Shown here: piece after piece, positions 7,481 to 15,573 of the stretch
How positions within the stretch are numbered: position 1 is the first letter of the stretch
Layout: each line of letters begins with the position of its first letter
NCBI GenBank assembly: GCA_946479075.1
Contig: CAMLDT010000039.1
Coordinates: 1-20,914 of the forward strand
Direction of reading: 5' to 3'
Source of the DNA: an uncultured Polaromonas sp.
GTDB lineage: Bacteria > Pseudomonadota > Gammaproteobacteria > Burkholderiales > Burkholderiaceae
Length of the DNA stretch: 20,914 nt
Position numbers and translations under genes: made by a program
The notes under the pieces: generated by a model
Databases searched by the model: none
The model's input: the letters and a program-made list of their open reading frames with translations, nothing else
What the model was told of the DNA's origin: nothing

Positions 7481-8269
7481 ATGACCGTTTCCGAATCCCG
7501 TACTCCGACGCCCGGCGCTTCGCTTTCCCATCTGGTCCTGATTCCCAGCTACAACCCCGGCCCCAAGGTGTATGAGACCGTGCGGTCGGCGCGGGCGCAG
7601 TGGACACCGGTCTGGGTGGTGGTCGATGGCAGCAGCGACGGCAGCGCCGAAGGGCTGCTGGCCATGGCAGGGCAGGACCCGGGCCTGCAGGTGATGGTTC
7701 TGCCGCACAACGTCGGCAAGGGCGCGGCGGTGCTGCAGGGCATAGACCGCGCGGCGGCCCAGGGATTCACCCACGTCCTGACGATGGACTCCGACGGCCA
7801 GCATCCGGCGCACCTGATTCCGCCATTCATGGCCGCTTCGGCGGCCCAGCCGCAGGTGATGGTGCTGGGCGTGCCGGTGTTCGCCGCCGACGCACCGCGG
7901 CTGCGCGTGAATGGCCGCAAGGTTTCCAATGGCTGGGCGAATCTGGAAACCCTGTGGGCAGGTATCGGGGACTCGCTGTTCGGTTTTCGGGTGTACCCAA
8001 TTGCACCGCTCAGCAAGGTCATGCACGGCCAGCGCTGGATGCGCCGTTTTGACTTTGATCCCGAGGCTGTGGTGCGCATGTGCTGGAGGGGCGTGAAGCC
8101 CGTCAACCTGCCGGCCACCGTCAAATACTTCCGGATCGACGAAGGCGGGGTGTCGCACTTCAACTACCTGCGCGACAACCTGCTGCTGACCTGGATGCAC
8201 TCGCGGCTGTTCCTGGGTTTTCTTGTTCGCCTGCCCCTGCTGATCTGGCGACGCGTCCAAGGCCTCTAG
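7481..8269 (+). CDS. family 2 glycosyltransferase
   Basis: This 262-residue protein has a GT2 fold: LIPSYNPG near the N-terminus, VVVDGSSDGS (47-56), NVGKGAA (77-83) and the metal-binding DSD in TMDSDGQHP (Asp103, Asp105). The C-terminus has a short hydrophobic stretch before RRVQGL, so it may sit on the membrane. It should move a nucleotide-sugar residue onto a lipid or polyene acceptor; GT2 genes of this kind are regular members of aryl polyene clusters. An in-frame TTG at 7466 would add five residues, but the ATG at 7481 gives the cleaner N-terminus. It ends the plus-strand unit and faces the convergent operon across a hairpin-rich repeat. Confidence 0.87.
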   Translation: MTVSESRTPTPGASLSHLVLIPSYNPGPKVYETVRSARAQWTPVWVVVDGSSDGSAEGLLAMAGQDPGLQVMVLPHNVGKGAAVLQGIDRAAAQGFTHVLTMDSDGQHPAHLIPPFMAASAAQPQVMVLGVPVFAADAPRLRVNGRKVSNGWANLETLWAGIGDSLFGFRVYPIAPLSKVMHGQRWMRRFDFDPEAVVRMCWRGVKPVNLPATVKYFRIDEGGVSHFNYLRDNLLLTWMHSRLFLGFLVRLPLLIWRRVQGL

Positions 8270-8276
8270 CGGTCAG

Positions 8277-8384
8277 CGAACTTGCGCGTTGCGGAGCGAG
8301 CAAAGGAGTTCTTCTTGCCGGCCTGCAGGCGCAGCGGCTCCCCTCGGGGGGCAGGGCGCTAAATGCAGTGCGCAACCGTGGGGG
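8277..8384. repeat. hairpin-rich intergenic repeat between convergent units
   Basis: The gap between the glycosyltransferase stop and the ketoreductase stop contains a GCCTGCAGGC palindrome (8321-8330), a CCCC-TC-GGGG hairpin (8340-8349), and outer arms GTTGCG (near 8288) and CGCAAC (near 8371) that can pair. The words GCGAGCAAAGGAG and CTCCCCTCGGGGGGCAG recall an intergenic repeat I remember from Acidovorax and Polaromonas genomes. It probably serves as a two-way transcription end, although it has no U-tract. Confidence 0.5.
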
Positions 8385-9116
8385 CTAGATCATCCCGCCA
8401 TTGATGGAAATGATCTGGCCGCTGATGTAGGCCGCCTGTTCGGACGCCAGGAAGCCGACAAGATCGGCGACTTCTTCCGCCTTGCCTGCGCGTTTCATCG
8501 GGACCATGCGGTCGATCACATCCTTGCTGAATGCGCCCTGGGTCATGGCGGTGTCGATGATGCCGGGTGCCACGGCATTGACCGTGATGCCGCGGCTCGC
8601 GACTTCGAGGGCCAGTGATTTGGTTGCCGCATGCAACGCGCCCTTGGCGGCTGAATAGTTGACCTGTCCGCGGTTGCCGGCCACCGCAGCCACCGAGGTG
8701 ATGGTGATAATCCGGCCCCAGCGTGTGCGGATCATCGGCATGGTCAGCGGTTGGGTCACATGGAAGAAACCATTGAGCGACACATCGAGCACGCGCTGCC
8801 ACTGGGCCAGTTGCATGCCGGGGAAGACGGCGTCGTCGTGGATACCGGCGTTGTTGACCAGCACCTGGATGGGCCCGTCGTCGAGCAGGGTTTGCAGCGC
8901 CAGGGCGGTGGCTGCGGCGTCGGTCACGTCAAACGCCACGGCCTGGGCCTGGCCACCCTGGGCCACGATGTCGGCGGCGACCGCCTGCGCAGCAGCCAGA
9001 TGGCTGTTGGCGTGAACGATGACGGCGAAACCATCTGCCGCAAGGCGCCGGCTGATGGCCGAGCCCAGGCCGCCGCTGCCACCGGTAACCAAAGCGCGTT
9101 TGAGGCTTGTATTCAT
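8385..9116 (-). CDS. 3-oxoacyl-ACP reductase (FabG/ApeQ-like)
   Basis: This is a 243-residue short-chain dehydrogenase. It has the NADPH-binding TGGSGGLG (11-18), the NNAG motif (88-91), and the catalytic Asn115, Ser141, Tyr154 and Lys158. The spacing is that of FabG, and the C-terminus SGQIISINGGMI is typical of 3-oxoacyl-ACP reductases. It would reduce the 3-keto group after each condensation so that the dehydratases can make the next conjugated double bond. It is the last gene of the long minus-strand operon. Its ATG overlaps the stop of the upstream dehydratase by four bases (ATGA). Confidence 0.92.
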   Translation of the reverse strand: MNTSLKRALVTGGSGGLGSAISRRLAADGFAVIVHANSHLAAAQAVAADIVAQGGQAQAVAFDVTDAAATALALQTLLDDGPIQVLVNNAGIHDDAVFPGMQLAQWQRVLDVSLNGFFHVTQPLTMPMIRTRWGRIITITSVAAVAGNRGQVNYSAAKGALHAATKSLALEVASRGITVNAVAPGIIDTAMTQGAFSKDVIDRMVPMKRAGKAEEVADLVGFLASEQAAYISGQIISINGGMI

Positions 9117-9628
9117 GGCGGTGTCGATGCGTTGGAAGAAACCGGGGCCAGCGCGGATGCGTCAAGCACCACCACGGCGCGGCCGCTGAGCAGGGATTGG
9201 CCGCCGGCCTGCACGTCAAAGCTGTACAGCACGGTGCTGGCATCGCCGGTCAGCCGGTCCGCACGGATGGTCAGTTCGCCGGCACAGGCGTCCAGGCGCT
9301 CAACGAAAAGCGTGACGCCGCGCATGCTGGCCAGGTAGCCGGCGCGCGGTGGCGTTGCGGATGTGTCCGGACCGGCCAGCGCTTCAGCGACCAATGCACC
9401 GTGCACGGCCATGGCCTGCGCGGCGTACTCCACACCGCAGGCGGCACCGAGCCGACCGTAGGCCCGCAGCGGGTGGTCGGGCCGGTGGTGGCTGCTGGCC
9501 AGGCAAACAATGTGATCGGCGTCCCAGCCGGTGACGCTGTCCAGCAGGCACATGGCACCCTGGTGAGGAATACGCCGTGCGATGTCTTGGTGCGCCAGCG
9601 CGGCAGGCGGATGCGGCGCCGTCAGCAT
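9113..9628 (-). CDS. hot-dog 3-hydroxyacyl-ACP dehydratase (ApeP-like)
   Basis: This 171-residue protein has the hot-dog signature IPHQGAMCLLD (His22 expected catalytic) and a helix with VEYAAQAMA (Glu67), the two residues that define FabA/FabZ-type dehydratases. The form matches the ApeP group of aryl polyene clusters. It probably removes water from the 3-hydroxyacyl-ACP, working next to the ketoreductase and alongside the ApeI-like dehydratase encoded at 17175-17495. Family assignment is from motifs and context. The ATG at 9628 overlaps the end of the chain-length-factor gene by seven bases, and the stop overlaps the ketoreductase start. Confidence 0.82.
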   Translation of the reverse strand: MLTAPHPPAALAHQDIARRIPHQGAMCLLDSVTGWDADHIVCLASSHHRPDHPLRAYGRLGAACGVEYAAQAMAVHGALVAEALAGPDTSATPPRAGYLASMRGVTLFVERLDACAGELTIRADRLTGDASTVLYSFDVQAGGQSLLSGRAVVVLDASALAPVSSNASTPP

Positions 9629-10452
9629 GCTTCCACCTGCACGGCCAGTTGCAGGCCATCGAGGTAATCAAGCACGACCTCGCCGCGGTCCTGCCGGGCC
9701 ACACTGCGAAGCAGCGTCAGGCAACGTGCAGCCGGAATGCTGGCGCGAAGCTGCTCCAGCACCGGATCGTCCATGGCACTGGCGCTGTCGCCCGTGAGGC
9801 AGGCGGCGGGCGCCAGGCGCCAGCGCGCCAGGCTGCGTTCGCTGCGTTGCGGCGTCAGCACCAAGGCCACGCCGAACGAGTCCGGCAGCGGCCGCACGCT
9901 GTGCAGCGGCTCGGGGTAGTCGGTGTCGTAGGCCACCAGCAGCACGGGTGTCTGATCGGCCGCTGCCTGCGCCACCGCTTCGAGCAGGCCGGCCGCAAAA
10001 CTGCCGTCGTAGGCACACAGCACGGAGGAGGTCGCCATGGAGCCGCTGGAGATGCTCCAGTAGCCGGATGAGGCGTTGTGCACCGAGTTGTGAAACCGGG
10101 TGGGAGAGATCAGCCGGTCGCTGGAAGCCAGCGCGCTGCAGATTTCATGGCAATTGATGGCGTCACCGCTGGAGGAGGTGAACACCGAGGGCAGGCCCGC
10201 TGCGGGCAACCCGGATGCGCTCAGCGCTTCCTGGCCAACGGCCAGCGAGACCTTTACCACGGCACCCGCACGGCGGCGCTCCGCGGCGGGCAAGGCCATG
10301 GGCAGGGGCAGCACACACCGCGCCGGGGCGTACGCCGTCCGGCCCGACAGTATTTCGCGGCCGGCTTCCCAGCTCGACAGGCCGGGGCCCAGCAGGCCCA
10401 CGCCTTCAACATAAACCGAAAGGGACGGTGCAGCGGAAGCAGGCTGTGTCAT
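9622..10452 (-). CDS. beta-ketoacyl synthase chain-length-factor homologue (ApeC-like)
   Basis: The 276-residue protein is thiolase-like but short and lacks the Cys-His-His triad. Where a ketosynthase has its active Cys there is instead SSVLCAYDGS, and the late His motifs are absent. The FTSSSGD (91-97) and HNSVHNASSGYW (121-132) stretches are typical of the chain-length-factor-like family found in aryl polyene clusters. It should pair with the adjacent ketosynthase in a heterodimer and shape the pocket that sets polyene length. Its ATG at 10452 overlaps the ketosynthase TGA as ATGA, consistent with one-to-one synthesis of the two subunits. The open frame upstream of 10452 is a shadow of the ketosynthase gene. 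Confidence 0.87.
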   Translation of the reverse strand: MTQPASAAPSLSVYVEGVGLLGPGLSSWEAGREILSGRTAYAPARCVLPLPMALPAAERRRAGAVVKVSLAVGQEALSASGLPAAGLPSVFTSSSGDAINCHEICSALASSDRLISPTRFHNSVHNASSGYWSISSGSMATSSVLCAYDGSFAAGLLEAVAQAAADQTPVLLVAYDTDYPEPLHSVRPLPDSFGVALVLTPQRSERSLARWRLAPAACLTGDSASAMDDPVLEQLRASIPAARCLTLLRSVARQDRGEVVLDYLDGLQLAVQVEAC

Positions 10453-11651
10453 CGCTGTTTCCCCGCACGGCCAAAAATCAGGCTGCAGTTGGTGCCGCCA
10501 AAGCCGAAGGAGTTGCTCAGTACGCGCTGGACGGTTTGCTGCCGGTTGTTCAGCAGGTAGTTCAGCGGCAGGGCCGGGTCCAGGTGCTGCGTGTTCAGGC
10601 CCGCCGGCAACAGGCCGTTCTGCAGGGCCAACGCGCAAATGACCGCCTCCAGCCCGCCCGCTGCACCGAGGGTGTGACCGGTGGCGCCCTTGGTGGAACT
10701 GCAGGGCGTGAGCGGCCCGAACAAGCTCGTCACGGCCCTGGTTTCGGCGGCGTCATTGCTCGGCGTGGCCGTGCCATGCAGATTGATGTAGTCAATCTCC
10801 GCAGCATCCAGCCCCGCCGCTGCCAGCGCCTGCTGCATGGCCATGCGTGCACCCAGTCCCTCCGGATGGGGTGAGGACATGTGGTGGGCATCGCTGGATT
10901 CGCCAATGCCCAGCAGCAATACGGCGTCGTCTTCCGGGTGTTGGGGCACCGGTTCAAGCAGCGCAAAAGCGGCGGCTTCACCGATGGAAATGCCGTCGCG
11001 TTCCGCATCGAAGGGCCGGCAGGCCCGGGTGGAAATCAGGCCGAGGGCGTTGAATCCATACAGCGTTGTGAGGCACAGCGAATCGACCCCGCCGACCACC
11101 GCGGCGTCAATCAGCCCGGCGGCCATCATGCGTTGCGCCGACGCAAACACCTTGGCACTGGATGAGCAGGCCGACGAAACCACCACCGCCGGGCCTGCCA
11201 GATCGAGGCAGTGGCGTGTGAAGTCGGCGACGGAGAAGGTGTTGTGGGTGGTCCGGTAGCAAAAATCGGCAGGAAAGGCGCCGGTGGCCGGATCAAGCCG
11301 GCGGTAGGCCAGTTCTGTCTGCAAGATGCCCGACGTGCTGGTGCCGATGAAGATACCGATGCGCTGTGCGCCATATTTCTGGCGCGCGGCAGCCACGGCC
11401 TCGATAAAACCGTCCTGCGCCAGCCCCAGCAGCGCGAGGCGGTTGTTGCGGCAGTCAAACGCTGCCAGCGGCGCAGGCAATGCGACCTCGTCCACCCCTG
11501 CCACTTCGCCGACAAAGGTCGGCAGATCGACCGTGTCAAACGCACACGGCGCCAGGCCGCCGCGCTGCCCGCGCAAGGCGTCGAGGGTCTGCTGGAGGCC
11601 GCGGCCGACGCTGCTGGTCGCGGTGAAGTGGGAAAGCCAGAGCGGGTTCAG
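10449..11651 (-). CDS. beta-ketoacyl-ACP synthase (FabB/F-like, ApeO-like)
   Basis: This is the condensing enzyme that should add two-carbon units to the aryl starter. The triad is complete: Cys162 in SSACSSSA, His292 in NLHGTATPSND and His326 in KGATGHTLGAAGG (400-residue numbering). The C-terminal SNSFGFGGTN is also present. The first ordinary start codon in frame is a TTG at 11576 (375 residues), but that cuts off the first strand and helix of the fold. The 25 codons before it read WLSHFTATSSVGRGL and then QQTLDA, clearly ketosynthase-like. The only start-like codon that keeps them is a CTG at 11651, which I use. CTG starts are rare, and a base change or frameshift near 11648-11683 is an alternative. 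The gene is the first after the only real gap in the operon and overlaps the chain-length-factor gene by ATGA. Confidence 0.88.
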   Translation of the reverse strand: MNPLWLSHFTATSSVGRGLQQTLDALRGQRGGLAPCAFDTVDLPTFVGEVAGVDEVALPAPLAAFDCRNNRLALLGLAQDGFIEAVAAARQKYGAQRIGIFIGTSTSGILQTELAYRRLDPATGAFPADFCYRTTHNTFSVADFTRHCLDLAGPAVVVSSACSSSAKVFASAQRMMAAGLIDAAVVGGVDSLCLTTLYGFNALGLISTRACRPFDAERDGISIGEAAAFALLEPVPQHPEDDAVLLLGIGESSDAHHMSSPHPEGLGARMAMQQALAAAGLDAAEIDYINLHGTATPSNDAAETRAVTSLFGPLTPCSSTKGATGHTLGAAGGLEAVICALALQNGLLPAGLNTQHLDPALPLNYLLNNRQQTVQRVLSNSFGFGGTNCSLIFGRAGKQR

Positions 11652-11681
11652 AAGAAGACAAGCCGATCTAAAAGTGAAGTC

Positions 11682-11713
11682 ATGTTAGCAAAAGCAGGGG
11701 TTGATTTTGTCAG
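11682..11713 (-). promoter_or_regulatory. candidate internal promoter before the ketosynthase gene
   Basis: On the minus strand CTGACA (11713-11708, five of six bases of TTGACA) is followed after a long 20-base spacer by TGC-TAACAT (11690-11682), an extended -10 with four of six bases. It lies in the 73-base gap after the PAP2 gene, where the operon's chain of overlaps breaks. The spacer is longer than ideal, so this is tentative. A start near 11675 would leave about 25 bases before the CTG codon. Confidence 0.25.
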
Positions 11714-11724
11714 CCGACAGGCTG
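11711..11724 (-). other. small intercistronic hairpin after the PAP2 gene
   Basis: CAGCC and GGCTG, five perfect pairs around a four-base loop, lie immediately after the PAP2 stop codon. No U-tract follows. It may stabilise the upstream message end or slow polymerase, but it is short. It overlaps the -35 of the internal promoter candidate. Confidence 0.3.
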
Positions 11725-12426
11725 TCAGGCGGCCAGATAGGGGCGGTACTCATGCGCCCGCGTGCGCACCACGTGACGCAGCGACCAGCCCGCAGTGACA
11801 CTGCCCAGCAGCAGCCCGGCCCACATGTCCACGGCGACATGCTGGCGTGTCGCCACCGTCGAGTAAACAATGCCCAAGCACCACAGGGCATTGATGAGGC
11901 GGACCCAGACCGGCGCGCCAAAACGGCGCAGCAACCGGTGCAGCCAGAAGCCCGAAAAAACCGCGGTGGCCACATGCAGGGAGGGGCAGGCATTGCCGCC
12001 GGCATCCATGTTTTTGAGGAAGTCCACCCCCGGGTGCAAAGTCCAGTCGATGTCGGCCGGTGGAATCGCCGTCGGCCAGAAGTAAAAGATCAGCAGCCCG
12101 CTCAGGCAGGTGGCCGTCATGGCCAGGCTGAAGATCCAGAGTTCACGCCGGCTCGCCAGAAAGGCCGGCGGCAGCGACACGTACACCCACAGGGAAACGT
12201 ACAGGGGCAGAGCCCCGGGGTTGAAGCCGATGATGCGGTCCAGCAGGGTCACCGGCATCACCGTGACGGGAAAAGCCGGGTGCTTGAGCACATAAAAATA
12301 AGCGGCAAAAAACACGGCGATAAAAGCCGGAATGCCTATGCTTTTCAGAAGGACATCCCGGGGCACGAGCCGCGCCGCCTGGCGGTACCAGGCCAGCGCC
12401 TGCCCTTGTACCGGGGGCGTGTTCAT
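11725..12426 (-). CDS. PAP2-type membrane phosphatase or phosphotransferase
   Basis: The 233-residue protein has about five or six membrane segments and the PAP2 motifs PSLH (148-151) and R194-Q-H196-x3-D200. The PSLH rather than PSGH form, and the RxHxxxD block within a helix, resemble the PAP2 subgroup that includes inositol-phosphoryl-transferase-like enzymes. It would act on a lipid phosphate or pyrophosphate, or pass a phosphoryl head group between lipids, with its active site on the periplasmic side. Placed between a polysaccharide deacetylase and the ketosynthase, it may finish the lipid or phosphate anchor of the pigment; that is inference. Its ATG overlaps the deacetylase stop by four bases. 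I do not consider this a core aryl polyene gene. Confidence 0.83.
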   Translation of the reverse strand: MNTPPVQGQALAWYRQAARLVPRDVLLKSIGIPAFIAVFFAAYFYVLKHPAFPVTVMPVTLLDRIIGFNPGALPLYVSLWVYVSLPPAFLASRRELWIFSLAMTATCLSGLLIFYFWPTAIPPADIDWTLHPGVDFLKNMDAGGNACPSLHVATAVFSGFWLHRLLRRFGAPVWVRLINALWCLGIVYSTVATRQHVAVDMWAGLLLGSVTAGWSLRHVVRTRAHEYRPYLAA

Positions 12427-13232
12427 GCCATCGCCTCGGGCAAGGTCACGGGTTTGAGGCCGGCCGCTGCGGCAGAGGCCAGCACGGCGGGCAGCACGTC
12501 AAGGATCACCGGAACGCCGCCAGGTGTGCGGGCCGCATTGCCGTCATGCAGCAACACGATGGCGCCGGCTTTCATGCCGGGCAGCAAGGCGCCGGCGACA
12601 CGCTTCGCATCGCCGATGCGGGTGTCAAAACCGCGCACCGACCAACTGGCCAGCCGCAGCCCCATGCGTGCGAGAACGGGCTCCAGAAAGGGATTGCGCA
12701 GCCCCGCCGGAGCGCGAAAAAAGAGCGGGCGGCGGCCGGTGATGGCAACCAGCGTGTCCTGGGCGGCCTGCAGCTCGCGCGCCATGCTGCGTGGCCCCAG
12801 CATGGAAAAGGTGTGGCGATGGTGCTGGCTGTGGTTTTCAACCGCGTGGCCGCGGCGGACAATCTCGCGGCACAGCGCCGGGTAGCGCGCAGCTTTTTCC
12901 CCAATGCAGAAAAAAGTCGCCCGGGCGGCGTGCCGGTCCAGCAGGTCCAGCACCTGCGGCGTGACCTGCGGGTCGGGCCCGTCGTCGATGGTCAGGGCAA
13001 TTTCATTGCGGGCCGCGGCGGCCGCGGGCAAGCGTGACCAGTTCGGCCCGAGCCAGTGGCTGCGCGGCCACAGGCCGACGCCGGTCACCACCGCGTGGTT
13101 GGCAACAACGGCGGCCAGTGCCCAGGGCCAGAGCCCGGGCACCGCGACAGCAGCGGCCAGCGCCAGCGCGTGTAGCGCCAGGGAGGCGCGGATCAGGGGC
13201 GCGGCGTGCCAGCGCGGCTCAGACCTGGGCAT
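12423..13232 (-). CDS. polysaccharide deacetylase family protein
   Basis: This 269-residue protein belongs to the NodB-like carbohydrate esterase 4 fold. Motif 1 is TIDDGPDP (Asp83, Asp84), motif 2 is NHSQHH (metal ligands His134 and His138), motif 3 is RAPAG (Arg173), and the last motif is LLHDG (His229). Two hydrophobic segments at about 12-58 should anchor it in the inner membrane. The family removes acetyl groups from N-acetylated sugars in a metal-dependent way. Next to a cluster with a glycosyltransferase it could deacetylate the sugar placed on the lipid carrier, which is inference. The ATG at 13232 overlaps the exporter gene by 14 bases; the open frame further upstream is an antisense-free shadow of that gene. 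Confidence 0.88.
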   Translation of the reverse strand: MPRSEPRWHAAPLIRASLALHALALAAAVAVPGLWPWALAAVVANHAVVTGVGLWPRSHWLGPNWSRLPAAAAARNEIALTIDDGPDPQVTPQVLDLLDRHAARATFFCIGEKAARYPALCREIVRRGHAVENHSQHHRHTFSMLGPRSMARELQAAQDTLVAITGRRPLFFRAPAGLRNPFLEPVLARMGLRLASWSVRGFDTRIGDAKRVAGALLPGMKAGAIVLLHDGNAARTPGGVPVILDVLPAVLASAAAAGLKPVTLPEAMA

Positions 13233-15573
13233 CACGGGTTCTTTTCGCAAAAACCGCTGCATACACCAGCGCCAGGATGACGCCGGGCGCGACGGTGGCG
13301 CCCATGGCCTGCAGGATGGAAATTTTGGAAAAAGCCAGCAGCCCAAAGCCTGCCACCGTGGTGAGGTTGGCCAGCGCCATGGAGGCCAGCGTGCGATGCG
13401 AGATCGGGTCCAGCGGGTCGGGCCGGTCAAAAAACAGCGCGTAGTTCGAGCCCACAGCGACCACGAGCAAGAGACCGACCAGGTGAAGAATGATCAGCGG
13501 CTGGCCGGCCAGGGCCAGGCCCGCCGTGACTGTGACCACCGAGGCGGCCAGGGGCGCAATGGTGCGCAGCACCCGCAGCGGCGACCGGAACACCAGCAGC
13601 AAAAGGACGACGATGGAGAGCAGCCCGCCCAGCGACAGCAGCGTGGCTTCACGCAGGTAGCCGGAATACAGGCGGTCGGACTCGGCCTTCATGTCCACAA
13701 ACAGCACATCCGGCGAGTTGCTGCCCAGGGCGGCACGGATGTGGTCGGCCTGGATGCCGGCGCCTGCCGGAGCCCGCAACGGCAGCAATGCCGTCCAGCC
13801 ACCGCGTGATGACTGGAGCAGCAGCGCGTCAACGGCCATGGCCAGGGAAGTCCGTTCGAGATCGCTGGCCTGCAGCGGCTCGCGGCTGCGGCTGGCTTGC
13901 ACGTCCGCCAGGAAGGGCTCGAACACCTGGGCGCGCACCGGCAGGCCCTGCACCGCCTGTGCCAGGCGCGGCTGCAGGACTTCGGCCGGCGGCAGGCTGG
14001 CCTGCCGCGCGCGCTGGGTCGCCATGCTGGGCAGGTAGAAGCTGGGGCTGTCAAAGCCGGCAAGTTCGCCCTGGTCCACCTGGGTCTGCAGCAGGGCAGA
14101 CACCCGCCCGGAAGACGCCAGGACCGCTTCCCGGCTGGGACCCGAGATCACCACGACATAACGCACGTCAGGGGCGCCCATATCGGCGCGCAGGCTTTCG
14201 TCGAGCGCAATGTCGGCTTGCGAGACCGGGCTCAGCGAGGAAATCTTGTCGTTGAGCAGCGTGTCGCGGTGGGTGGCAAGTACAAGGCAGGCCGCAAGCA
14301 GCAGCGCCGCCGCTGGCCAGCGCAAGGCAGCAGCGCGGCGGGTGAGCTGGCTCAGCACGCGGCCTATCGCAGAAACGTCGTGAATACGAAACTTCGCCGG
14401 CAACAGATGTGGCAGGACAAAACGCGTCATGAGCGCCGCGGCGACCAGGCCGGCAATGGCGTACAGGCCCAGCTGCGCCAGACCCGGGAAGCCCGACAGC
14501 AGCAACGATGCAAAGCCGAAGATGGAGGTCAGCACCCCCAGCCGGATGGTCGGCCAGAAACGCTTGACCCAGCTTTCCTGGCTGTCGCCCGCCTGTTCGG
14601 ATTGCACGAACAGGTAGATGGAGTAATCCACCGCCTCGCCGATCAGCGCGGTGCCGAAGCCCAGGGTGATGCCGTGCACCGAGCCAAAGCCCAGGCTGAC
14701 AGCGGCCACGCCCGCCAGCACGCCGCTGAGGACCGGCAGGAAGCCGAGTGCCAGTGCGGTGGGCGAGCGGTACACCAGCAGCAACAGCGTGGCGATGATC
14801 ACGACGCTGATCAGCGACAGGCGGCTGACCTGGCTCTGGATCGCCTCGCGCGATGTCACCGAAAACACGCCGGGGCCGGTCATCACCAGCCTGGCGCTGG
14901 CGCTGTCCCGGCGCGCTGCGTCAAAGGCCTGGCGGATGGTGGCCATCGCGCTTTGCTGGGCGTCGGTGTCCGATCCGGCTGCGCGCGTTTGCACCAGCAT
15001 CAATGCGCGCTCGCCGTCGCGCGACGCCCAGGCGCCATCGATCAGGCGCGGCTGCGTGCCGCTGTCCAGTTGACCGAGCAGTTGAACCATCTCGCCGGTC
15101 GGGTCGCGCGGCAGCAGCGACTTGACCATCAGGCCGGCCGGCGAGGCCAGCAGGTCGATGCTTTCGGCCAGGGCGGCGTGCAGTCCCGCGGTGCTGAAGC
15201 GTTCCGGGGTCACCAGCGGGCTGAGCAGGTAGCGGTTGTCGAACAGGTAGGCGCGGTCACGCTCCTTGTTGACCGGTTCTCCGTTGTTGACCGTCACAAA
15301 CGCCGGGTCGGCGCGCAGGCCGCCTGCGACCGCTTTGGACAGCCGTGCACGTGCCGCAGCGTCTGCTCCCTCGATGCCGACCAGTATCAGGCGCGAGGCC
15401 AGACCGTCCTTGAGCTGGTCCATCAGCAATTGCTGCTCGGCCGTCGGGTTGCGCGGCAAAAACGCCGACAGGTCGGTGGTGATCTGCGTGCGGCTGATGA
15501 TGGCGCCGCAGCTCACCAAAAAAGCCATCCACAGCCAGACAGGCAACAGCTGACGGCGCAGCAGGCGGCTCAT
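13219..15573 (-). CDS. MMPL/RND-type exporter (ApeM-like)
   Basis: The 784-residue protein has the two-fold RND plan: one membrane helix at about 10-28, a large periplasmic loop, five helices at about 252-390, a helix near 418-434, a second loop, and five more helices from about 643 to 775. The first half carries GEAVDYSIYLF with Asp316, the residue expected to relay protons. In the second half the matching site reads VGSNYALFF, with Asn710 instead of Asp. MMPL proteins of this type accompany aryl polyene clusters and are thought to move the lipid-linked product out of the inner membrane, handing it to a LolA-like carrier. The upstream gene encodes such a carrier and its stop overlaps this ATG by four bases. 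Confidence 0.9.
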   Translation of the reverse strand: MSRLLRRQLLPVWLWMAFLVSCGAIISRTQITTDLSAFLPRNPTAEQQLLMDQLKDGLASRLILVGIEGADAAARARLSKAVAGGLRADPAFVTVNNGEPVNKERDRAYLFDNRYLLSPLVTPERFSTAGLHAALAESIDLLASPAGLMVKSLLPRDPTGEMVQLLGQLDSGTQPRLIDGAWASRDGERALMLVQTRAAGSDTDAQQSAMATIRQAFDAARRDSASARLVMTGPGVFSVTSREAIQSQVSRLSLISVVIIATLLLLVYRSPTALALGFLPVLSGVLAGVAAVSLGFGSVHGITLGFGTALIGEAVDYSIYLFVQSEQAGDSQESWVKRFWPTIRLGVLTSIFGFASLLLSGFPGLAQLGLYAIAGLVAAALMTRFVLPHLLPAKFRIHDVSAIGRVLSQLTRRAAALRWPAAALLLAACLVLATHRDTLLNDKISSLSPVSQADIALDESLRADMGAPDVRYVVVISGPSREAVLASSGRVSALLQTQVDQGELAGFDSPSFYLPSMATQRARQASLPPAEVLQPRLAQAVQGLPVRAQVFEPFLADVQASRSREPLQASDLERTSLAMAVDALLLQSSRGGWTALLPLRAPAGAGIQADHIRAALGSNSPDVLFVDMKAESDRLYSGYLREATLLSLGGLLSIVVLLLLVFRSPLRVLRTIAPLAASVVTVTAGLALAGQPLIILHLVGLLLVVAVGSNYALFFDRPDPLDPISHRTLASMALANLTTVAGFGLLAFSKISILQAMGATVAPGVILALVYAAVFAKRTRDAQV

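Noticed and set aside
11648..11683. Twelve-codon ORF ahead of the ketosynthase as a real leader peptide gene
   Set aside because: It has no Shine-Dalgarno and overlaps the candidate -10. I report it only as part of the start-codon puzzle.
11648..11683. Programmed -1 frameshift joining the ATG frame to the ketosynthase
   Set aside because: The TTC-TTC run before the stop is not a standard slippery heptamer, and no downstream pseudoknot is evident.
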